Shown: positions 1 to 8,834 of the stretch, piece by piece
Layout of the letters: each line of letters begins with the position of its first letter
How positions within the stretch are numbered: the first letter of the stretch is position 1
Assembly (NCBI GenBank): GCA_014378715.1
Contig: JACMNE010000091.1
Coordinates: forward strand, 1 to 33,406
DNA from: Microbacteriaceae bacterium
GTDB taxonomy: Bacteria; Actinomycetota; Actinomycetes; Actinomycetales; Microbacteriaceae
Direction of reading: 5' to 3'
DNA: 33,406 nucleotides
Made by a program: the position numbers and the translations under genes
Notes under the pieces: model-generated
Seen by the model: only the letters and a program-made list of their open reading frames with translations
Databases searched by the model: none
Told to the model about the DNA's origin: nothing

Positions 1-2373
1 CACCGGGTTCGCCTTGCGCCAGCCGTGCAGCGCGACGGAACCCGTGTAGCCGAGCTTCTCCCACATCTCCTCGGCCGTGTAGGGCGCGAAGAGGCTGAGG
101 GCGAGGGCGATCGTCTCCGTCGCCTCGCGCACGGCGGCGTCCCCGCCCCCGGCGCCGGTGTCGATGACCTTCCGCGTCGCGTTCACGAGTTCCATGATCC
201 GCGCGATGACGACGTTGAACTTGAACGACTCGACCAGGGCCGGCGTCTCGGCGAGAAAGCGGTGGGTGGCGCGGCGCAATGCCACGTCCCCCGTCTTCCA
301 ATCCACCTCGGGCGAACTCGTCACGTCCCCAGCGAGGCGCCAGGCGCGGGCCAGAAATTTGACGGAACCAGACGGCGACACGGTCTCCCAGTCGACATCG
401 TCCTCCGGGGGCCCGGCGAACACCATCGTGAGGCGGATCGCGTCGACCCCGTAGGTGTCGATCTCGCTGCCGAGGCTCACCCCGCCCTTGCTCTTGGACA
501 TCTTCTTGCCGCCGGAGAGCACCATGCCCTGGTTGAGCAGGGCGCTGAAGGGCTCGGTGAACCCCACGTAGCCGAGGTCGAAGAGCACCTTGGTGATGAA
601 GCGGGCGTAGAGCAGGTGCAGGATCGCGTGCTCGACGCCGCCGACGTACTGGTCGACGGGCGCCCAGAGGTCCGCCGCCTTCGGGTCGAAAGCCTGGGTG
701 GCATCCTTCGGGTTGAGGAACCGCAGGAAGTACCAGGAGCTGTCGACGAACGTGTCCATCGTGTCCGGGTCGCGCAGCGCCGGCTCGCCCGTCACCGGGT
801 TGGTCACATTGACCCAGTCGGTGGCAGCCCCCAGAGGGGAGGAGCCCTTCGGCTTGAGGTCGAGGCCCTCGGTCGGCGGCAGCTCGACGGGAAGCTGGTC
901 GAATGGCACGGGGATGAGCTCGCCGTCGGCCCCGTGGATGATCGGGATCGGGGTGCCCCAGTAGCGCTGGCGGCTGATGAGCCAGTCGCGAAGGCGGTAG
1001 TTCTTGGCCGCGCGGCCAGTGCCCGCGGTCTCCAACTGCTCGAGGATGCGCTTGATCGCGGTCGACTTACTGAGCCCGTTGAGAGGGCCGGAGTTGATCA
1101 TCCGGCCCTCGCCGGCGAGGGCGACGCCGGTGGCCTTCGGGTCAAGCGGCGGGAGATCGTCCGGCAGATAGGGCACTCCGTCATCGTCGAGCGGGATGAC
1201 GGAAATCGCGCCGGTCACCGGCTGGTTCGTGTCGAGCACCACCCGCACGGGCAGGTCGAACTTGATGGCGAAGTCGAGGTCGCGCTGGTCGTGGGCGGGC
1301 ACGGCCATCACGGCGCCGTGGCCGTAGTCGGCGAGCACGTAGTCAGCGGCCCAGATCGGCAGGCGTTCGCCGTTCACCGGGTTGATCGCGAACCGGTCGA
1401 GCGGAACACCCGTCTTCTCCCTGGTCGCGTCCTGGCGTTCGATCTCGCTGGTCTTCTGCACCTGGGTCAGGTAATCGGCGAACCGCTCCCGCACCGCAGG
1501 TGCAGCATCCGCCACCAGCTCTGCAGCCAGTTCGGAGTCCGGGGCGACGACCATGAAGGTCGCGCCGTGCAGGGTGTCTGCTCGGGTGGTGAACACGGTG
1601 ACGGCCTCGGCGCGGCCCTCGATCACGAAGTCGATGTCGGCGCCGATCGAGCGTCCGATCCAGTTGCGCTGCATGGTCAGCACCTTGGCCGGCCACGAGC
1701 CCTCGAGCTGGTTGAGGTCGTCAAGCAGGCGGTCGGCGTAGTCGGTGATCTTGAAGTACCACTGGGTGAGCTTCTTCTTCACCACCACCGCGCCGGAGCG
1801 GTCGGAGGTGCCGTCTGGCAGCACCTGCTCGTTCGCGAGCACGGTCTGGTCCACGGGGTCCCAGTTGACCCAGCTCTCCTTGCGGTAGGCGAGGCCCTTC
1901 TCGTACAGCTTCAGGAACAGCCACTGGTTCCACTTGTAGTACTCGGGGTCGCTCGTGGCGATCTCCCGGTCCCAGTCGACGGATGTCGCGTAGCGCCGCA
2001 TCGAGACGCTCTGCTGCGCGATGTTGGCGTAGGTCCACTCGCGGGGGTCGACACCGCGCTGGATGGCGGCGTTCTCGGCCGGCAGACCGAAGGAGTCCCA
2101 GCCGATCGGGTGCAGCACGGTGAAGCCCTGCTGGCGCCAGTACCGCGCCACCACGTCGGCGAGGGCGTAGGCCTCGCCGTGGCCCATGTGCAGGTCGCCG
2201 GAGGGGTAGGAGAACATGTCGAGCACGTACTTGCGCGGGCGCTTGTCGGCCGTGTCGGCGGTGCTGAACGGCTTGGTGGCCTCCCAGCGTGGAAGCCACT
2301 TCGCCTCGAGTGCCTTGAAGTCGTACCGTTCCTCGTCGTCGCGGTCGTGCTCGCGGTCGTGATCGTGTGCCAT
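1..2373 (-). CDS. leuS: Leucyl-tRNA synthetase, 3' end outside the window
   Basis: Class I aminoacyl-tRNA synthetase that charges tRNA-Leu with leucine in the cytoplasm. The 791 codons present read without a stop to the window edge, so the C-terminal anticodon-binding/tail part is missing. The HIGH signature appears as HMGH about 60 residues in, after YPSGDL. The KMSKS loop is seen as KKMSKSKG near 495-525, and the inserted editing domain ([12 protein letters not shown]) is present. I chose ATG at 2373 because it precedes the conserved DFKALEAKW region by a short extension. That extension is unusually rich in His, Asp, Glu and Arg ([13 protein letters not shown]). It lies 59 bp downstream of pabB on the same strand. 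A minus-strand TACCCT near 2427 could be its own -10 box. Identification is secure; only the exact start is uncertain. Confidence 0.97.
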   Translation of the reverse strand, partial: MAHDHDREHDRDDEERYDFKALEAKWLPRWEATKPFSTADTADKRPRKYVLDMFSYPSGDLHMGHGEAYALADVVARYWRQQGFTVLHPIGWDSFGLPAENAAIQRGVDPREWTYANIAQQSVSMRRYATSVDWDREIATSDPEYYKWNQWLFLKLYEKGLAYRKESWVNWDPVDQTVLANEQVLPDGTSDRSGAVVVKKKLTQWYFKITDYADRLLDDLNQLEGSWPAKVLTMQRNWIGRSIGADIDFVIEGRAEAVTVFTTRADTLHGATFMVVAPDSELAAELVADAAPAVRERFADYLTQVQKTSEIERQDATREKTGVPLDRFAINPVNGERLPIWAADYVLADYGHGAVMAVPAHDQRDLDFAIKFDLPVRVVLDTNQPVTGAISVIPLDDDGVPYLPDDLPPLDPKATGVALAGEGRMINSGPLNGLSKSTAIKRILEQLETAGTGRAAKNYRLRDWLISRQRYWGTPIPIIHGADGELIPVPFDQLPVELPPTEGLDLKPKGSSPLGAATDWVNVTNPVTGEPALRDPDTMDTFVDSSWYFLRFLNPKDATQAFDPKAADLWAPVDQYVGGVEHAILHLLYARFITKVLFDLGYVGFTEPFSALLNQGMVLSGGKKMSKSKGGVSLGSEIDTYGVDAIRLTMVFAGPPEDDVDWETVSPSGSVKFLARAWRLAGDVTSSPEVDWKTGDVALRRATHRFLAETPALVESFKFNVVIARIMELVNATRKVIDTGAGGGDAAVREATETIALALSLFAPYTAEEMWEKLGYTGSVALHGWRKANPV

Positions 2374-2432
2374 GGAACTCTCATCCGGTGCTGAAGGGGG
2401 TGCTCGGGCGGCTGCGCGCCCAGTCAAGGGTA

Positions 2433-3962
2433 CTAAACGCGAGGGGTGCCGGATTGTGCGCCCACCCCGAGCACGGCGAGGAGCGCCGCCGCCTTGAGTT
2501 TCGCCTCGGCGAGTTCTTCGACCGGCACGCTCGAGGCCGTGATCCCCCCGCCGGCGCCGACCGTCGCCCCGTCGGGCCGCAGGACGATGCTGCGGATGGT
2601 CATCGCGAGCTCGACGCTGCCGTCGACGCCGAACCAGCCGAACGCCCCGGCATAGAGTCCGCGGTCGCGCCGCTCAAGCGCGTCGAGCAGCTCGGTCGCC
2701 CGCCGCTTGGGCGCACCCGTCATCGATCCAGCCGGGAAGCACGCCTCGACCGCGTCAATCGGACCGAGGCTGGCTGCGATCGTGCCGCGCACCCGGCTGA
2801 CCAGCTGGTGCACGTGGGCGTAGCTCTCGACCGCGAGCAGCGATGGCACACTCACCGACCCCACCTCGCACACCCGGCCGAGGTCGTTGCGCATCAGGTC
2901 GACGATCATGAGGTTCTCGGCGCGCTCCTTCTCGCTGTGGAGCAGCTCCGCCCGCAGCCGCAGGTCGTCGGCGGGGTCCGTGCCGCGAGGCCGGGTCCCC
3001 TTGATGGGCCGGGACTCGACGACGCCGCCGGGGGTGATCGTGAGGAACGTCTCCGGCGAGGTGCTGAGCAGGGTCGTGTCCCCGATGCGCAGGAATGCTC
3101 CGTGATGCGAGGGACTCGACGCGCGCAGGCGCAGCCACACCTCGGCGGGGTCGGGACGCCGGTCCACTGAGACCTCCGTCGTGAGGCACAGCTGGTAGGC
3201 CTCACCCTCGCGGATCGCCTCGAGGCAGGCCCCGATCTTCGCGAGGTATGCCTCGTCTGTGTCCCGCCAGATGGCAACGGCACCAACGATGTGCAGTGCG
3301 GCGGATGTCGGGGGCCCGGCCTCACCGAATGGCTGGCCCACGTCCACAGCGCCCACGTCCACAGCGCCCACATCCACAGCACCCACATCCACAGCGCCCA
3401 CACCTACAGCGCCGGCGTCTGCATCTGCGAGGTCTGCGATGCGCTCGAGCATGGCGTCGCGCCACCCCGCCAGGTCGCCGCTCCACTCGTCACCGATCGC
3501 GATGAGCTCGACGGTGCGGCTGGCGTGGTCGAAGGCAACGGCCCTGTCCACCTGCACCACCGCAGCGTCCACCACTGCAGCGGCATCCACCGGCCCGGCT
3601 GCAGCCCGGTGCCGGGTGTCCGGGCGCGTGCCCATGCTGTCGTGCCGCAGCTCATAGCCGAGCCAGCCCACCCACCCCAGCGGATGACCCGGCACCGCGG
3701 CACCCCGCTGCGCGCCCGTCTCCACGCGCAGGAAGTCGAACACACTCCCCTCGATCCGCCCGCGCTCGCTGTGGCGGACGTGCCCGGCTCCCGACTCCGC
3801 CGTGACCGTCGCGACCCCCACCCCGAGATAACTCATGCCCGTTTCGGCATATAGGCCGGAGTCAAGCCAGAAGGCCCGATCGGACGAGGCGAACTCCGCC
3901 GTGAAGAGGCACTCCGGGTCGGTCCAACCCTCGACGCGATATCGCAGGATCCGTGGGCGCAT
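2433..3962 (-). CDS. pabB: Aminodeoxychorismate synthase component I
   Basis: A 509-residue chorismate-utilising enzyme that makes 4-amino-4-deoxychorismate for the p-aminobenzoate arm of folate synthesis. The C-terminal chorismate-binding domain (about 235-500) holds [13 protein letters not shown] with Lys at about 321. That PIKGT lysine marks PabB, since anthranilate synthase TrpE has PIAGT. It also has [13 protein letters not shown] and [14 protein letters not shown]. The glutaminase partner PabA is not in the window. Between the N-terminal part and the catalytic domain lies a low-complexity run of VGAVD repeats (about 186-209) encoded by 15-bp tandem units. The gene diverges from pabC across only 11 bp, and a TAGTCT hexamer six bases before the ATG suggests a leaderless mRNA. 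It is somewhat longer than typical PabB, which the repeat insertion explains in part. Confidence 0.93.
   Translation of the reverse strand: MRPRILRYRVEGWTDPECLFTAEFASSDRAFWLDSGLYAETGMSYLGVGVATVTAESGAGHVRHSERGRIEGSVFDFLRVETGAQRGAAVPGHPLGWVGWLGYELRHDSMGTRPDTRHRAAAGPVDAAAVVDAAVVQVDRAVAFDHASRTVELIAIGDEWSGDLAGWRDAMLERIADLADADAGAVGVGAVDVGAVDVGAVDVGAVDVGQPFGEAGPPTSAALHIVGAVAIWRDTDEAYLAKIGACLEAIREGEAYQLCLTTEVSVDRRPDPAEVWLRLRASSPSHHGAFLRIGDTTLLSTSPETFLTITPGGVVESRPIKGTRPRGTDPADDLRLRAELLHSEKERAENLMIVDLMRNDLGRVCEVGSVSVPSLLAVESYAHVHQLVSRVRGTIAASLGPIDAVEACFPAGSMTGAPKRRATELLDALERRDRGLYAGAFGWFGVDGSVELAMTIRSIVLRPDGATVGAGGGITASSVPVEELAEAKLKAAALLAVLGVGAQSGTPRV
3337..3411 (-). repeat. Five 15-bp tandem repeats inside pabB
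   Basis: Five consecutive 15-base units (plus-strand form CCCACGTCCACAGCG with 0-3 changes each) lie in frame in pabB and encode repeated VGAVD. Variation between units is mostly at third codon positions, so the peptide is kept. Copy number could vary between strains without breaking the frame. Confidence 0.9.
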
Positions 3963-3976
3963 AGCCTAAGACTATG
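3960..3976. promoter_or_regulatory. Overlapping divergent leaderless promoters of pabB and pabC
   Basis: On the plus strand TAGCCT (3962-3967) is followed by six bases and then the pabC ATG (3974). On the minus strand TAGTCT (3974-3969) is followed by six bases and then the pabB ATG (3962). Each hexamer fits the actinobacterial -10 pattern TAnnnT, and the spacing places both transcription starts on the A of the ATG. Each -10 box begins at the other gene's expected start point, so the two promoters should compete for polymerase. No Shine-Dalgarno sequence could fit a transcribed leader here. Confidence 0.75.
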
Positions 3977-4798
3977 AGTTCACCGCCCCAGTCCCCGCAC
4001 TCGACCTGGACGTCGACCTGGACGTGGGACGGTGGCCGACTCGAACCGACGCCGTCCGATGCCCCGTCCTTTGGCGCCGTCGCGGTCGCGGACTCCTGGC
4101 TGGTCGACGAGGGCTCTGTCCTCGCCCTCGACCTGCACCGTTCCCGCTTCCTCGGGGCGATTTCCGGGGCCGGGCCCCGGGACGACCCCGCTGCCTTCTG
4201 GGACGCGGCGGTCGCGCTGCTCCCCCGGTGCGGAGTCTGGTTCCCCCGGGTCGAGCTGCGTGTGGCGGCTGACGGCGCGCCCCGGCTCGCGTACCTGTCG
4301 CGGCCCGCCCCGGCGCGAACGACCTCAGTGCGGCTCGCGACCCACCATGGCCCCGACCCGCGCACCGTGCCGCGCACTAAGGGCCCCGACCTGACCAGGC
4401 TCCTCGCGGTCCGGGAGCTCGCCGTCGACCGCGGCGCCGATGAGGCCGTCATCTGCTCCACGGACGGCTTTGTGATCGAGGGGGCCTACTCCTCCCTCGT
4501 GTGGTGGCGCGGGGACTCCCTGTGCGTTCCGGACGCCGGCCTGGACCGGGTCGACAGCGTGACGGCCGCGACCCTCGTGACCGTCGCGACCGCGCTCGGG
4601 GTGGAGGTGCTGCATGAGGCGGTCACCCCCGATGGGCTCGACGGGTTGGAGGTGTGGGCGCTCAGCGCCCTGCACGGCATCCGCATCGTCACGGCCTGGG
4701 TGGACGGTCCGGCGACCGCCGAGCTGCCCGGCCGTCTGCACCGCTGGAGGAACCGCCTCGGCAGACTGTCACGCCCGCTCGGTACGCTCGACGGATGA
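3974..4798 (+). CDS. pabC: Aminodeoxychorismate lyase, class IV aminotransferase fold
   Basis: A 274-residue PLP-dependent fold-type IV protein. The role inferred from pairing with pabB is conversion of aminodeoxychorismate to p-aminobenzoate plus pyruvate. Seen in the sequence: an N-terminal region with VADSWLVDEG and an Arg/Phe-containing LHRSRF; RTKGPDLTRLL near 135, whose Lys is the probable PLP-binding residue; and GFVIEGAYSSLVWW near 167, matching the conserved Glu-Gly-x-x-Ser loop of the family. Branched-chain or D-amino acid aminotransferases share the fold, so the specific activity rests on context. Its stop overlaps the next gene's start (ATGA), implying translational coupling to the DedA protein. 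The start codon follows a TAGCCT box by six bases. Confidence 0.88.
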   Translation: MSSPPQSPHSTWTSTWTWDGGRLEPTPSDAPSFGAVAVADSWLVDEGSVLALDLHRSRFLGAISGAGPRDDPAAFWDAAVALLPRCGVWFPRVELRVAADGAPRLAYLSRPAPARTTSVRLATHHGPDPRTVPRTKGPDLTRLLAVRELAVDRGADEAVICSTDGFVIEGAYSSLVWWRGDSLCVPDAGLDRVDSVTAATLVTVATALGVEVLHEAVTPDGLDGLEVWALSALHGIRIVTAWVDGPATAELPGRLHRWRNRLGRLSRPLGTLDG

Positions 4799-5457
4799 CC
4801 GATGCGCTGAACTGGATTCTCGACCTCGTGCAGAGCGTCGATCCGCTGACGCGCACCCTGCTCGCGGGTCTCGGGATGCTCCTCGAGACGTCCCTCTTCG
4901 TGGGACTCGTGATCCCCGGCGACAGCATTGTCATCGTCGCGAGCACCGCGGTCGACGGCCTCGTCGAGTACTTCGGCCTGGTCGCCAGCATCATCGTCGG
5001 CTCCCTGGCGGGCGAGAGCATCGGGTTCGCGATCGGTCGCTTCTTCGGCCCCCGCCTGCGTCGCAGCCGCCTGGGCCGGCGGGTCGGCGAGAAGAACTGG
5101 GCCCGCGCGGAGAACTACCTCGACCGTCGCGGCGGCATCGCCGTCTTCATCTCCCGCTTCCTGCCGGTGCTGCACTCGCTCATCCCCGTCACCGTCGGCA
5201 TGAGTACCATGCGCTACCGCAGGTTCATGGCCTGGACCGTCCCGGCCTGCGTCATCTGGGCGACGACCTACGTGACCGTCGGCTCGCTCGCGGCCGGCAC
5301 CTACCGCGACCTCTCCGACAACCTCCACGGGGCCGGCTACCTCTTCGTCGGCGTCATCGCGGGCTTCCTCGTTCTCGCGTTCGTGGCGAAGAAACTCATC
5401 GAACGCAGTCAGGCCAAGCACATGGGTGCGCCGGGCGACGGCACACCGCGCACGTGA
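4795..5457 (+). CDS. DedA-family integral membrane protein
   Basis: A 220-residue polytopic membrane protein of the DedA/SNARE-associated family, several members of which act as undecaprenyl-phosphate or lipid flippases. Recognisable features are an N-terminal hydrophobic stretch with LLETSLFVGLVIPGDS (the family's E-x(n)-PG motif), GRFFGPRLRR, a central FISRFLPVLHSLIPVTVGMS block (the R-F-x-P-x-x-R/H region) and a Trp-rich YRRFMAWTVPA segment. About five membrane spans are apparent, with a basic C-tail. I chose ATG at 4795 because it overlaps the pabC stop; an open frame continues upstream to 4654 but is only pabC read out of frame. No functional link to folate synthesis is evident beyond co-transcription. 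Confidence 0.88.
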   Translation: MTDALNWILDLVQSVDPLTRTLLAGLGMLLETSLFVGLVIPGDSIVIVASTAVDGLVEYFGLVASIIVGSLAGESIGFAIGRFFGPRLRRSRLGRRVGEKNWARAENYLDRRGGIAVFISRFLPVLHSLIPVTVGMSTMRYRRFMAWTVPACVIWATTYVTVGSLAAGTYRDLSDNLHGAGYLFVGVIAGFLVLAFVAKKLIERSQAKHMGAPGDGTPRT

Positions 5458-5474
5458 CGACAAGACACATGAAA

Positions 5475-5502
5475 GAGAGCGGATGCCGCAGCATCCGCTC
5501 TC
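5475..5502. terminator. Perfect 12-bp hairpin between convergent genes
   Basis: GAGAGCGGATGC at 5475-5486 is followed by a CGCA loop and its exact reverse complement at 5491-5502. It lies between the DedA gene and the convergent osmoprotectant-binding lipoprotein gene, so it can end both transcripts. There is no U-run, as is common in high-G+C actinobacteria. The stem is an inverted pair of the dispersed AGCGGATG motif. Confidence 0.82.
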
Positions 5503-5528
5503 GTCCTCACGTCAGATCAGATCAGTGA

Positions 5529-6455
5529 TCAGTCGAAGTTGTTCGCCTTCAACCATTCGGTCGCGATGACCGCCGACGACTTCTGATCGTTGACGCTCTC
5601 CGCGTTCAGGCCGACGAAGTCCTCCTGGGTGAGGGCAGCGTCGACGTTGTTGAGGATCTCCTGGGCTCCGCTGTCGACCTTCGCCGAGACGACCGCCGCG
5701 ATGTTGTCCGGCAGGAAGAGCCCGTCGGGGTCGGTGAGCGCGACGAGGTCGTTCGATGCGATGTTCGGGTCGGCCGTGTAGATGTTGGCGAGCTGGATAT
5801 CGCCGTCCACGAGTGCCTTGACCGTCAGCGGGCCGCCGCTGTCCTCCACCGCAGTGAAGCCGGCGGTCGTGATGCCGTACTTCGACTTGAGGGTCGACGG
5901 ACCGTAGGGGCGCGTCTCGAGCTCGGAGTTGCCTCCGACGTTGATCGGCTCGGTGACGTTCGCAAGAGACGCGATGTCGGTGAGGTTGTACTTCTCGGCG
6001 AATGCCTTGGTCACGGTCCAGGAGTTCTGGTCCGACGCCGCTGAGGGGGTGAGCACCGAGACGCCGTCCGGCACAGCGGCCTGGAGCGCGGTGTAGACCT
6101 CGTCCTCGGTTCCACCGGTGGCGGTGGAGTCGAGGGCCTGGAGCAGGCTGCCGATGTACTCGGGGAAGACGTCGATCGCGCCGGACTCGATCTCCGGCAG
6201 GTAGATCTCGCGCTGGCCGATCTGGAACTGGCGGTCGACGGTGTAACCGCCCGCCTCGAGCGCCTGCGAGTAGATCTCGGCGACGATCTCGTTCGAATAG
6301 TAGGCCTGCGATCCGACGACGAGCGTGGTCTCCGACCCGCCGCCCGACGACGTGCCCGGGTCGACGGGATTACTCGAGGAACACCCTGAAAGGGCGAGGA
6401 CCGCCCCAACCGCGACTGCGCCAATGGCGAGCCGGCCCTTGTGTGCTGTGAACAT
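5529..6455 (-). CDS. Osmoprotectant-binding lipoprotein of ABC transporter
   Basis: A 308-residue extracytoplasmic solute-binding protein of the glycine betaine/choline/carnitine group (OpuCC, OsmX, ProX type). A lipoprotein signal peptide is clear: basic MFTAHKGR, a hydrophobic run, then the lipobox LSGC with Cys at residue 25 and a Ser/Gly-rich tether. The mature part begins TTLVVGSQAYYSNEIVAEIYSQ and contains the family's GAIDVFPEYIGSLL segment near 115. It is the last gene of the minus-strand operon, 32 bp after the second permease. It should capture compatible solutes at the membrane face. The exact ligand cannot be read from the sequence. Confidence 0.92.
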   Translation of the reverse strand: MFTAHKGRLAIGAVAVGAVLALSGCSSSNPVDPGTSSGGGSETTLVVGSQAYYSNEIVAEIYSQALEAGGYTVDRQFQIGQREIYLPEIESGAIDVFPEYIGSLLQALDSTATGGTEDEVYTALQAAVPDGVSVLTPSAASDQNSWTVTKAFAEKYNLTDIASLANVTEPINVGGNSELETRPYGPSTLKSKYGITTAGFTAVEDSGGPLTVKALVDGDIQLANIYTADPNIASNDLVALTDPDGLFLPDNIAAVVSAKVDSGAQEILNNVDAALTQEDFVGLNAESVNDQKSSAVIATEWLKANNFD

Positions 6456-6487
6456 TGGTGCTTCTTTCTCTTTTTACTCTGGTGCGG

Positions 6488-7204
6488 TCAAGCCGCAGTC
6501 GCGCGGGACCGGGACGGCCTCGCGCGAACACTGGTGGGGAGTCCGGCGCGCACGCCGGCGGGCACGGTGACTCTCTCGAGGATGGCGAAAAATCCCTCGG
6601 AGAGGAGCGCCAGGGCGATCACGAGGATCGACCCGGCGAGCATCTGGGGATAGTCGTTGGTGCGGAGGCCGGTGAAGAGGAACCCGCCGAGCCCGCCGCC
6701 GCCTACATAGGCAGCCAGTGTGGCGGTGGAGATCACCTGGAGCGATGCCGACCGGAGCCCGCCCATCAGCAGGGGCAGGCCGAGGGGCAGCTCGACGGCT
6801 GTGACGATCTGCCACTCGGTGCGTCCCACGGCGCGCGCCGCGTCGATGGTGCGGCGGTCGATCGCCTCGAAGCCCGAGTATGCGCCGGCGAGGATCGAGG
6901 GGATGGCGAGCACCACGAGGGCGATGATCGGGGCCGTGAGGCCGATCCCGACGCTCAGGGCGATGACGGTCACGAGCCCCAGCGTCGGGAGTGCTCGCAC
7001 CCCGCCGGATCCGATGACGGCGATGCTCTTGCCCGTGCCGGTGTGCCCGATGAGGAATCCGACCGGGATGGCGATCGCGGCGGCGATGACCACCACCAGC
7101 AGGCTCACCCAGAGGTGCTCGACGAGGCGAACTCCGATGCCGCCGGATCCGCCCCAGTTGGCCGGGTCGAAAATGAACTGGAATGCCTCGATGAGGAAGT
7201 TCAT
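6488..7204 (-). CDS. Osmoprotectant ABC transporter permease
   Basis: A 238-residue permease of the OpuCB/OpuCD/ProW group with about six membrane spans. The cytoplasmic EAA-like loop that docks the ATPase is visible as IDAARAVGRTEWQIVTAVE around 140, followed by LPLGLPLLMGGLR and a glycine-rich YVGGGGLGG. I chose ATG at 7204 because it overlaps the TGA of the preceding permease gene by the ATGA pattern. The frame stays open much further upstream, but that is the other permease gene read in a shadow frame. The Arg-rich C-terminus (SVRARPSRSRATAA) is probably cytoplasmic. It should pair with the permease encoded just upstream to form the membrane channel. Confidence 0.92.
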   Translation of the reverse strand: MNFLIEAFQFIFDPANWGGSGGIGVRLVEHLWVSLLVVVIAAAIAIPVGFLIGHTGTGKSIAVIGSGGVRALPTLGLVTVIALSVGIGLTAPIIALVVLAIPSILAGAYSGFEAIDRRTIDAARAVGRTEWQIVTAVELPLGLPLLMGGLRSASLQVISTATLAAYVGGGGLGGFLFTGLRTNDYPQMLAGSILVIALALLSEGFFAILERVTVPAGVRAGLPTSVRARPSRSRATAA

Positions 7205-7896
7205 GCGGTCACCTCGCCGGACCGGCGGGCGGCCCGGGCGTTTCGTGCGGCTCTGCGGGGCGACACGGCGCCGATCCAGGGCATCAGTGCCCGACCGATC
7301 ATCACCAGGATGAGGTCGAGCACCAGCGCGACGAGAATCGTCATGACGATGCCGGTGTAGATCTCGGCGGTGATGTTGCGTTGGAACCCGTCGGTGAACA
7401 GCGACCCAAGGCTGCTGATGCCGATCACCGCCCCGACGGTGGTCAGGCTGACGGTGCTCACCGAGACGACCCGGATTCCCGCGAGCAGCACGGGCCCGGC
7501 CAGCGGCAGGTCGACGCGCCAGAACCGCTGCCACGCCGAGAAGCCGACGGCCGAGGCCGACTGCTCCACGTTGGAGTCGACCGACCCGAGGGCGTCGGCG
7601 GTCGAGCGCACCATCAGGGCGATACCGTAGAGCGTGAGTCCGACCACGAGGTTGACCGGCGACCGCAATCCTGTGCCGACGATCAGCGGGATCACGATGA
7701 ATAGCGGCAGCGACGGGATCGCGTAGAGCAGGCCGATGGAGGTCAGCACAGTCCCGCGGCTCCAGCGGTAGTGGTGAGCCACCCAGCCGATCGGGATCGA
7801 GATGACGAAGCTCAGGATGATCGCCGGCACGGCGATCGCAAGGTGGTCGCCGGTGCGCTGGAGGATCAGCGGGAGGTTGTTCGCGACCCAGTTCAC
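7201..7896 (-). CDS. Osmoprotectant ABC transporter permease
   Basis: A 231-residue membrane protein, the second permease half of the transporter. It shows the typical N-terminal span (HLAIAVPAIILSFVISIPIG), the LLYAIPSLPLFIVI segment, and an EAA-type loop VEQSASAVGFSAWQRFWRVDLPLAGPVL near 135. The C-terminus is very basic (SPRRAARNARAARRSG). The start is GTG at 7896, which overlaps the ATPase stop as GTGA; its own TGA overlaps the next ATG. These one- to four-base overlaps imply tight translational coupling and fixed stoichiometry along the operon. Confidence 0.92.
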   Translation of the reverse strand: MNWVANNLPLILQRTGDHLAIAVPAIILSFVISIPIGWVAHHYRWSRGTVLTSIGLLYAIPSLPLFIVIPLIVGTGLRSPVNLVVGLTLYGIALMVRSTADALGSVDSNVEQSASAVGFSAWQRFWRVDLPLAGPVLLAGIRVVSVSTVSLTTVGAVIGISSLGSLFTDGFQRNITAEIYTGIVMTILVALVLDLILVMIGRALMPWIGAVSPRRAARNARAARRSGEVTA

Positions 7897-8726
7897 TCGG
7901 CATCCGGTGCTGTCGGCGCGACGAGGATCCCTGCCGCCCGTCCTGAGCTGTCGACGAGGATGTCGCCCGAGCCGGTCGAACGGATGCTGAGCGCCCGCTT
8001 ACCGCGCTCGGCCCCGATGAAGTTCGCGACGAACTCGTTCGTCGGCGCGGCCATGATCTCGCTCGGGGATCCGACCTGGGCGATGAGCCCGCCGGTCTCG
8101 AGGATCACGACCTGGTCGCCGAGAAGGAACGCCTCGTCGATGTCGTGGGTGACGAACACGACGGTCTTGTCGAGGTCGCGCTGCAGCCGGATGAGCTCGA
8201 CCTGCAGCTCCGCCCGCACGATCGGGTCGACGGCGCCGAATGGCTCGTCCATCAGCAGGATGTTGGGGTCGGCGGCCAGCCCCCTGGCGACCCCGACGCG
8301 CTGCTGCTGACCACCGGAGAGCTGGCTGGGGTAGCGGTCGGCTAGCGACCGGTCCAAGCCGACCGTGTCGAGCAGGGTGAGGGCCTCCTGATGCGCCCGC
8401 CGCCGGGGCACGCCGTTGAGGATCGGCACGGTGGCGACGTTCTCGATCACCTTGAAGTGCGGCAGGAGTCCGGAGTTCTGCATCACATAGCCGATACGCC
8501 GACGCAGGGCAACGGGCTCGAGCGTCGAGGTGTCCTCGCCGTCAATCGAGATCGACCCAGAGGTCGGGTCGACCATCCGGTTGATCATCCGCAGCAGAGT
8601 CGTCTTGCCGGAGCCGGAGCTGCCGACGAAGACGGTCGTCTTGCGTGAGGGGATCACCAGGTCGAAGTCGCGCACGGCGACCGTCCCGTCGGGGAACTTC
8701 TTGGTCACCGAGCGGAACTCGATCAT
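7893..8726 (-). CDS. Osmoprotectant ABC transporter ATP-binding subunit
   Basis: A 277-residue ABC ATPase of the OpuCA/ProV/OpuBA group. Walker A is GSSGSGKTT near 40, the signature is LSGGQQQRVG near 130, and Walker B is ILLMDEPFGAVD, followed by the switch histidine in FVTHDIDEA. Many relatives carry two C-terminal CBS domains that sense ionic strength; here only about 40 residues follow the ATPase core, so that sensor is absent. I chose ATG at 8726 (MIEFRSVTKKF), with an AGGA 11-12 bases upstream, over an in-frame GTG at 8765 whose extra 13 residues do not resemble the family. The 108-bp gap to the TetR gene probably holds the operon promoter. Confidence 0.92.
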   Translation of the reverse strand: MIEFRSVTKKFPDGTVAVRDFDLVIPSRKTTVFVGSSGSGKTTLLRMINRMVDPTSGSISIDGEDTSTLEPVALRRRIGYVMQNSGLLPHFKVIENVATVPILNGVPRRRAHQEALTLLDTVGLDRSLADRYPSQLSGGQQQRVGVARGLAADPNILLMDEPFGAVDPIVRAELQVELIRLQRDLDKTVVFVTHDIDEAFLLGDQVVILETGGLIAQVGSPSEIMAAPTNEFVANFIGAERGKRALSIRSTGSGDILVDSSGRAAGILVAPTAPDAE

Positions 8727-8834
8727 GGAGGGCTCATTCCTCGCGGGAACACCGCGAATCGACACGTGCCGGGCAAGCGACTCGAATTACTCAAACACTC
8801 TTCGAAGCCGACTGCAAACGCGGATTGCTCTCTG

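Noticed and set aside
25-2394. Long plus-strand open frame opposite leuS
   Set aside because: Antisense shadow of a high-G+C gene. The minus strand encodes an unmistakable leucyl-tRNA synthetase, and the plus translation is low-complexity Arg/Gly/Val.
3337-3411. Tandem 15-bp repeats as a CRISPR-like array
   Set aside because: Units are contiguous without spacers and are in frame within pabB.
8727-8834. Operator for the TetR protein upstream of the ATPase gene
   Set aside because: Only an eight-base palindrome (CTTCGAAG) and scattered ACTC repeats are visible; there is no inverted repeat of typical TetR operator length.
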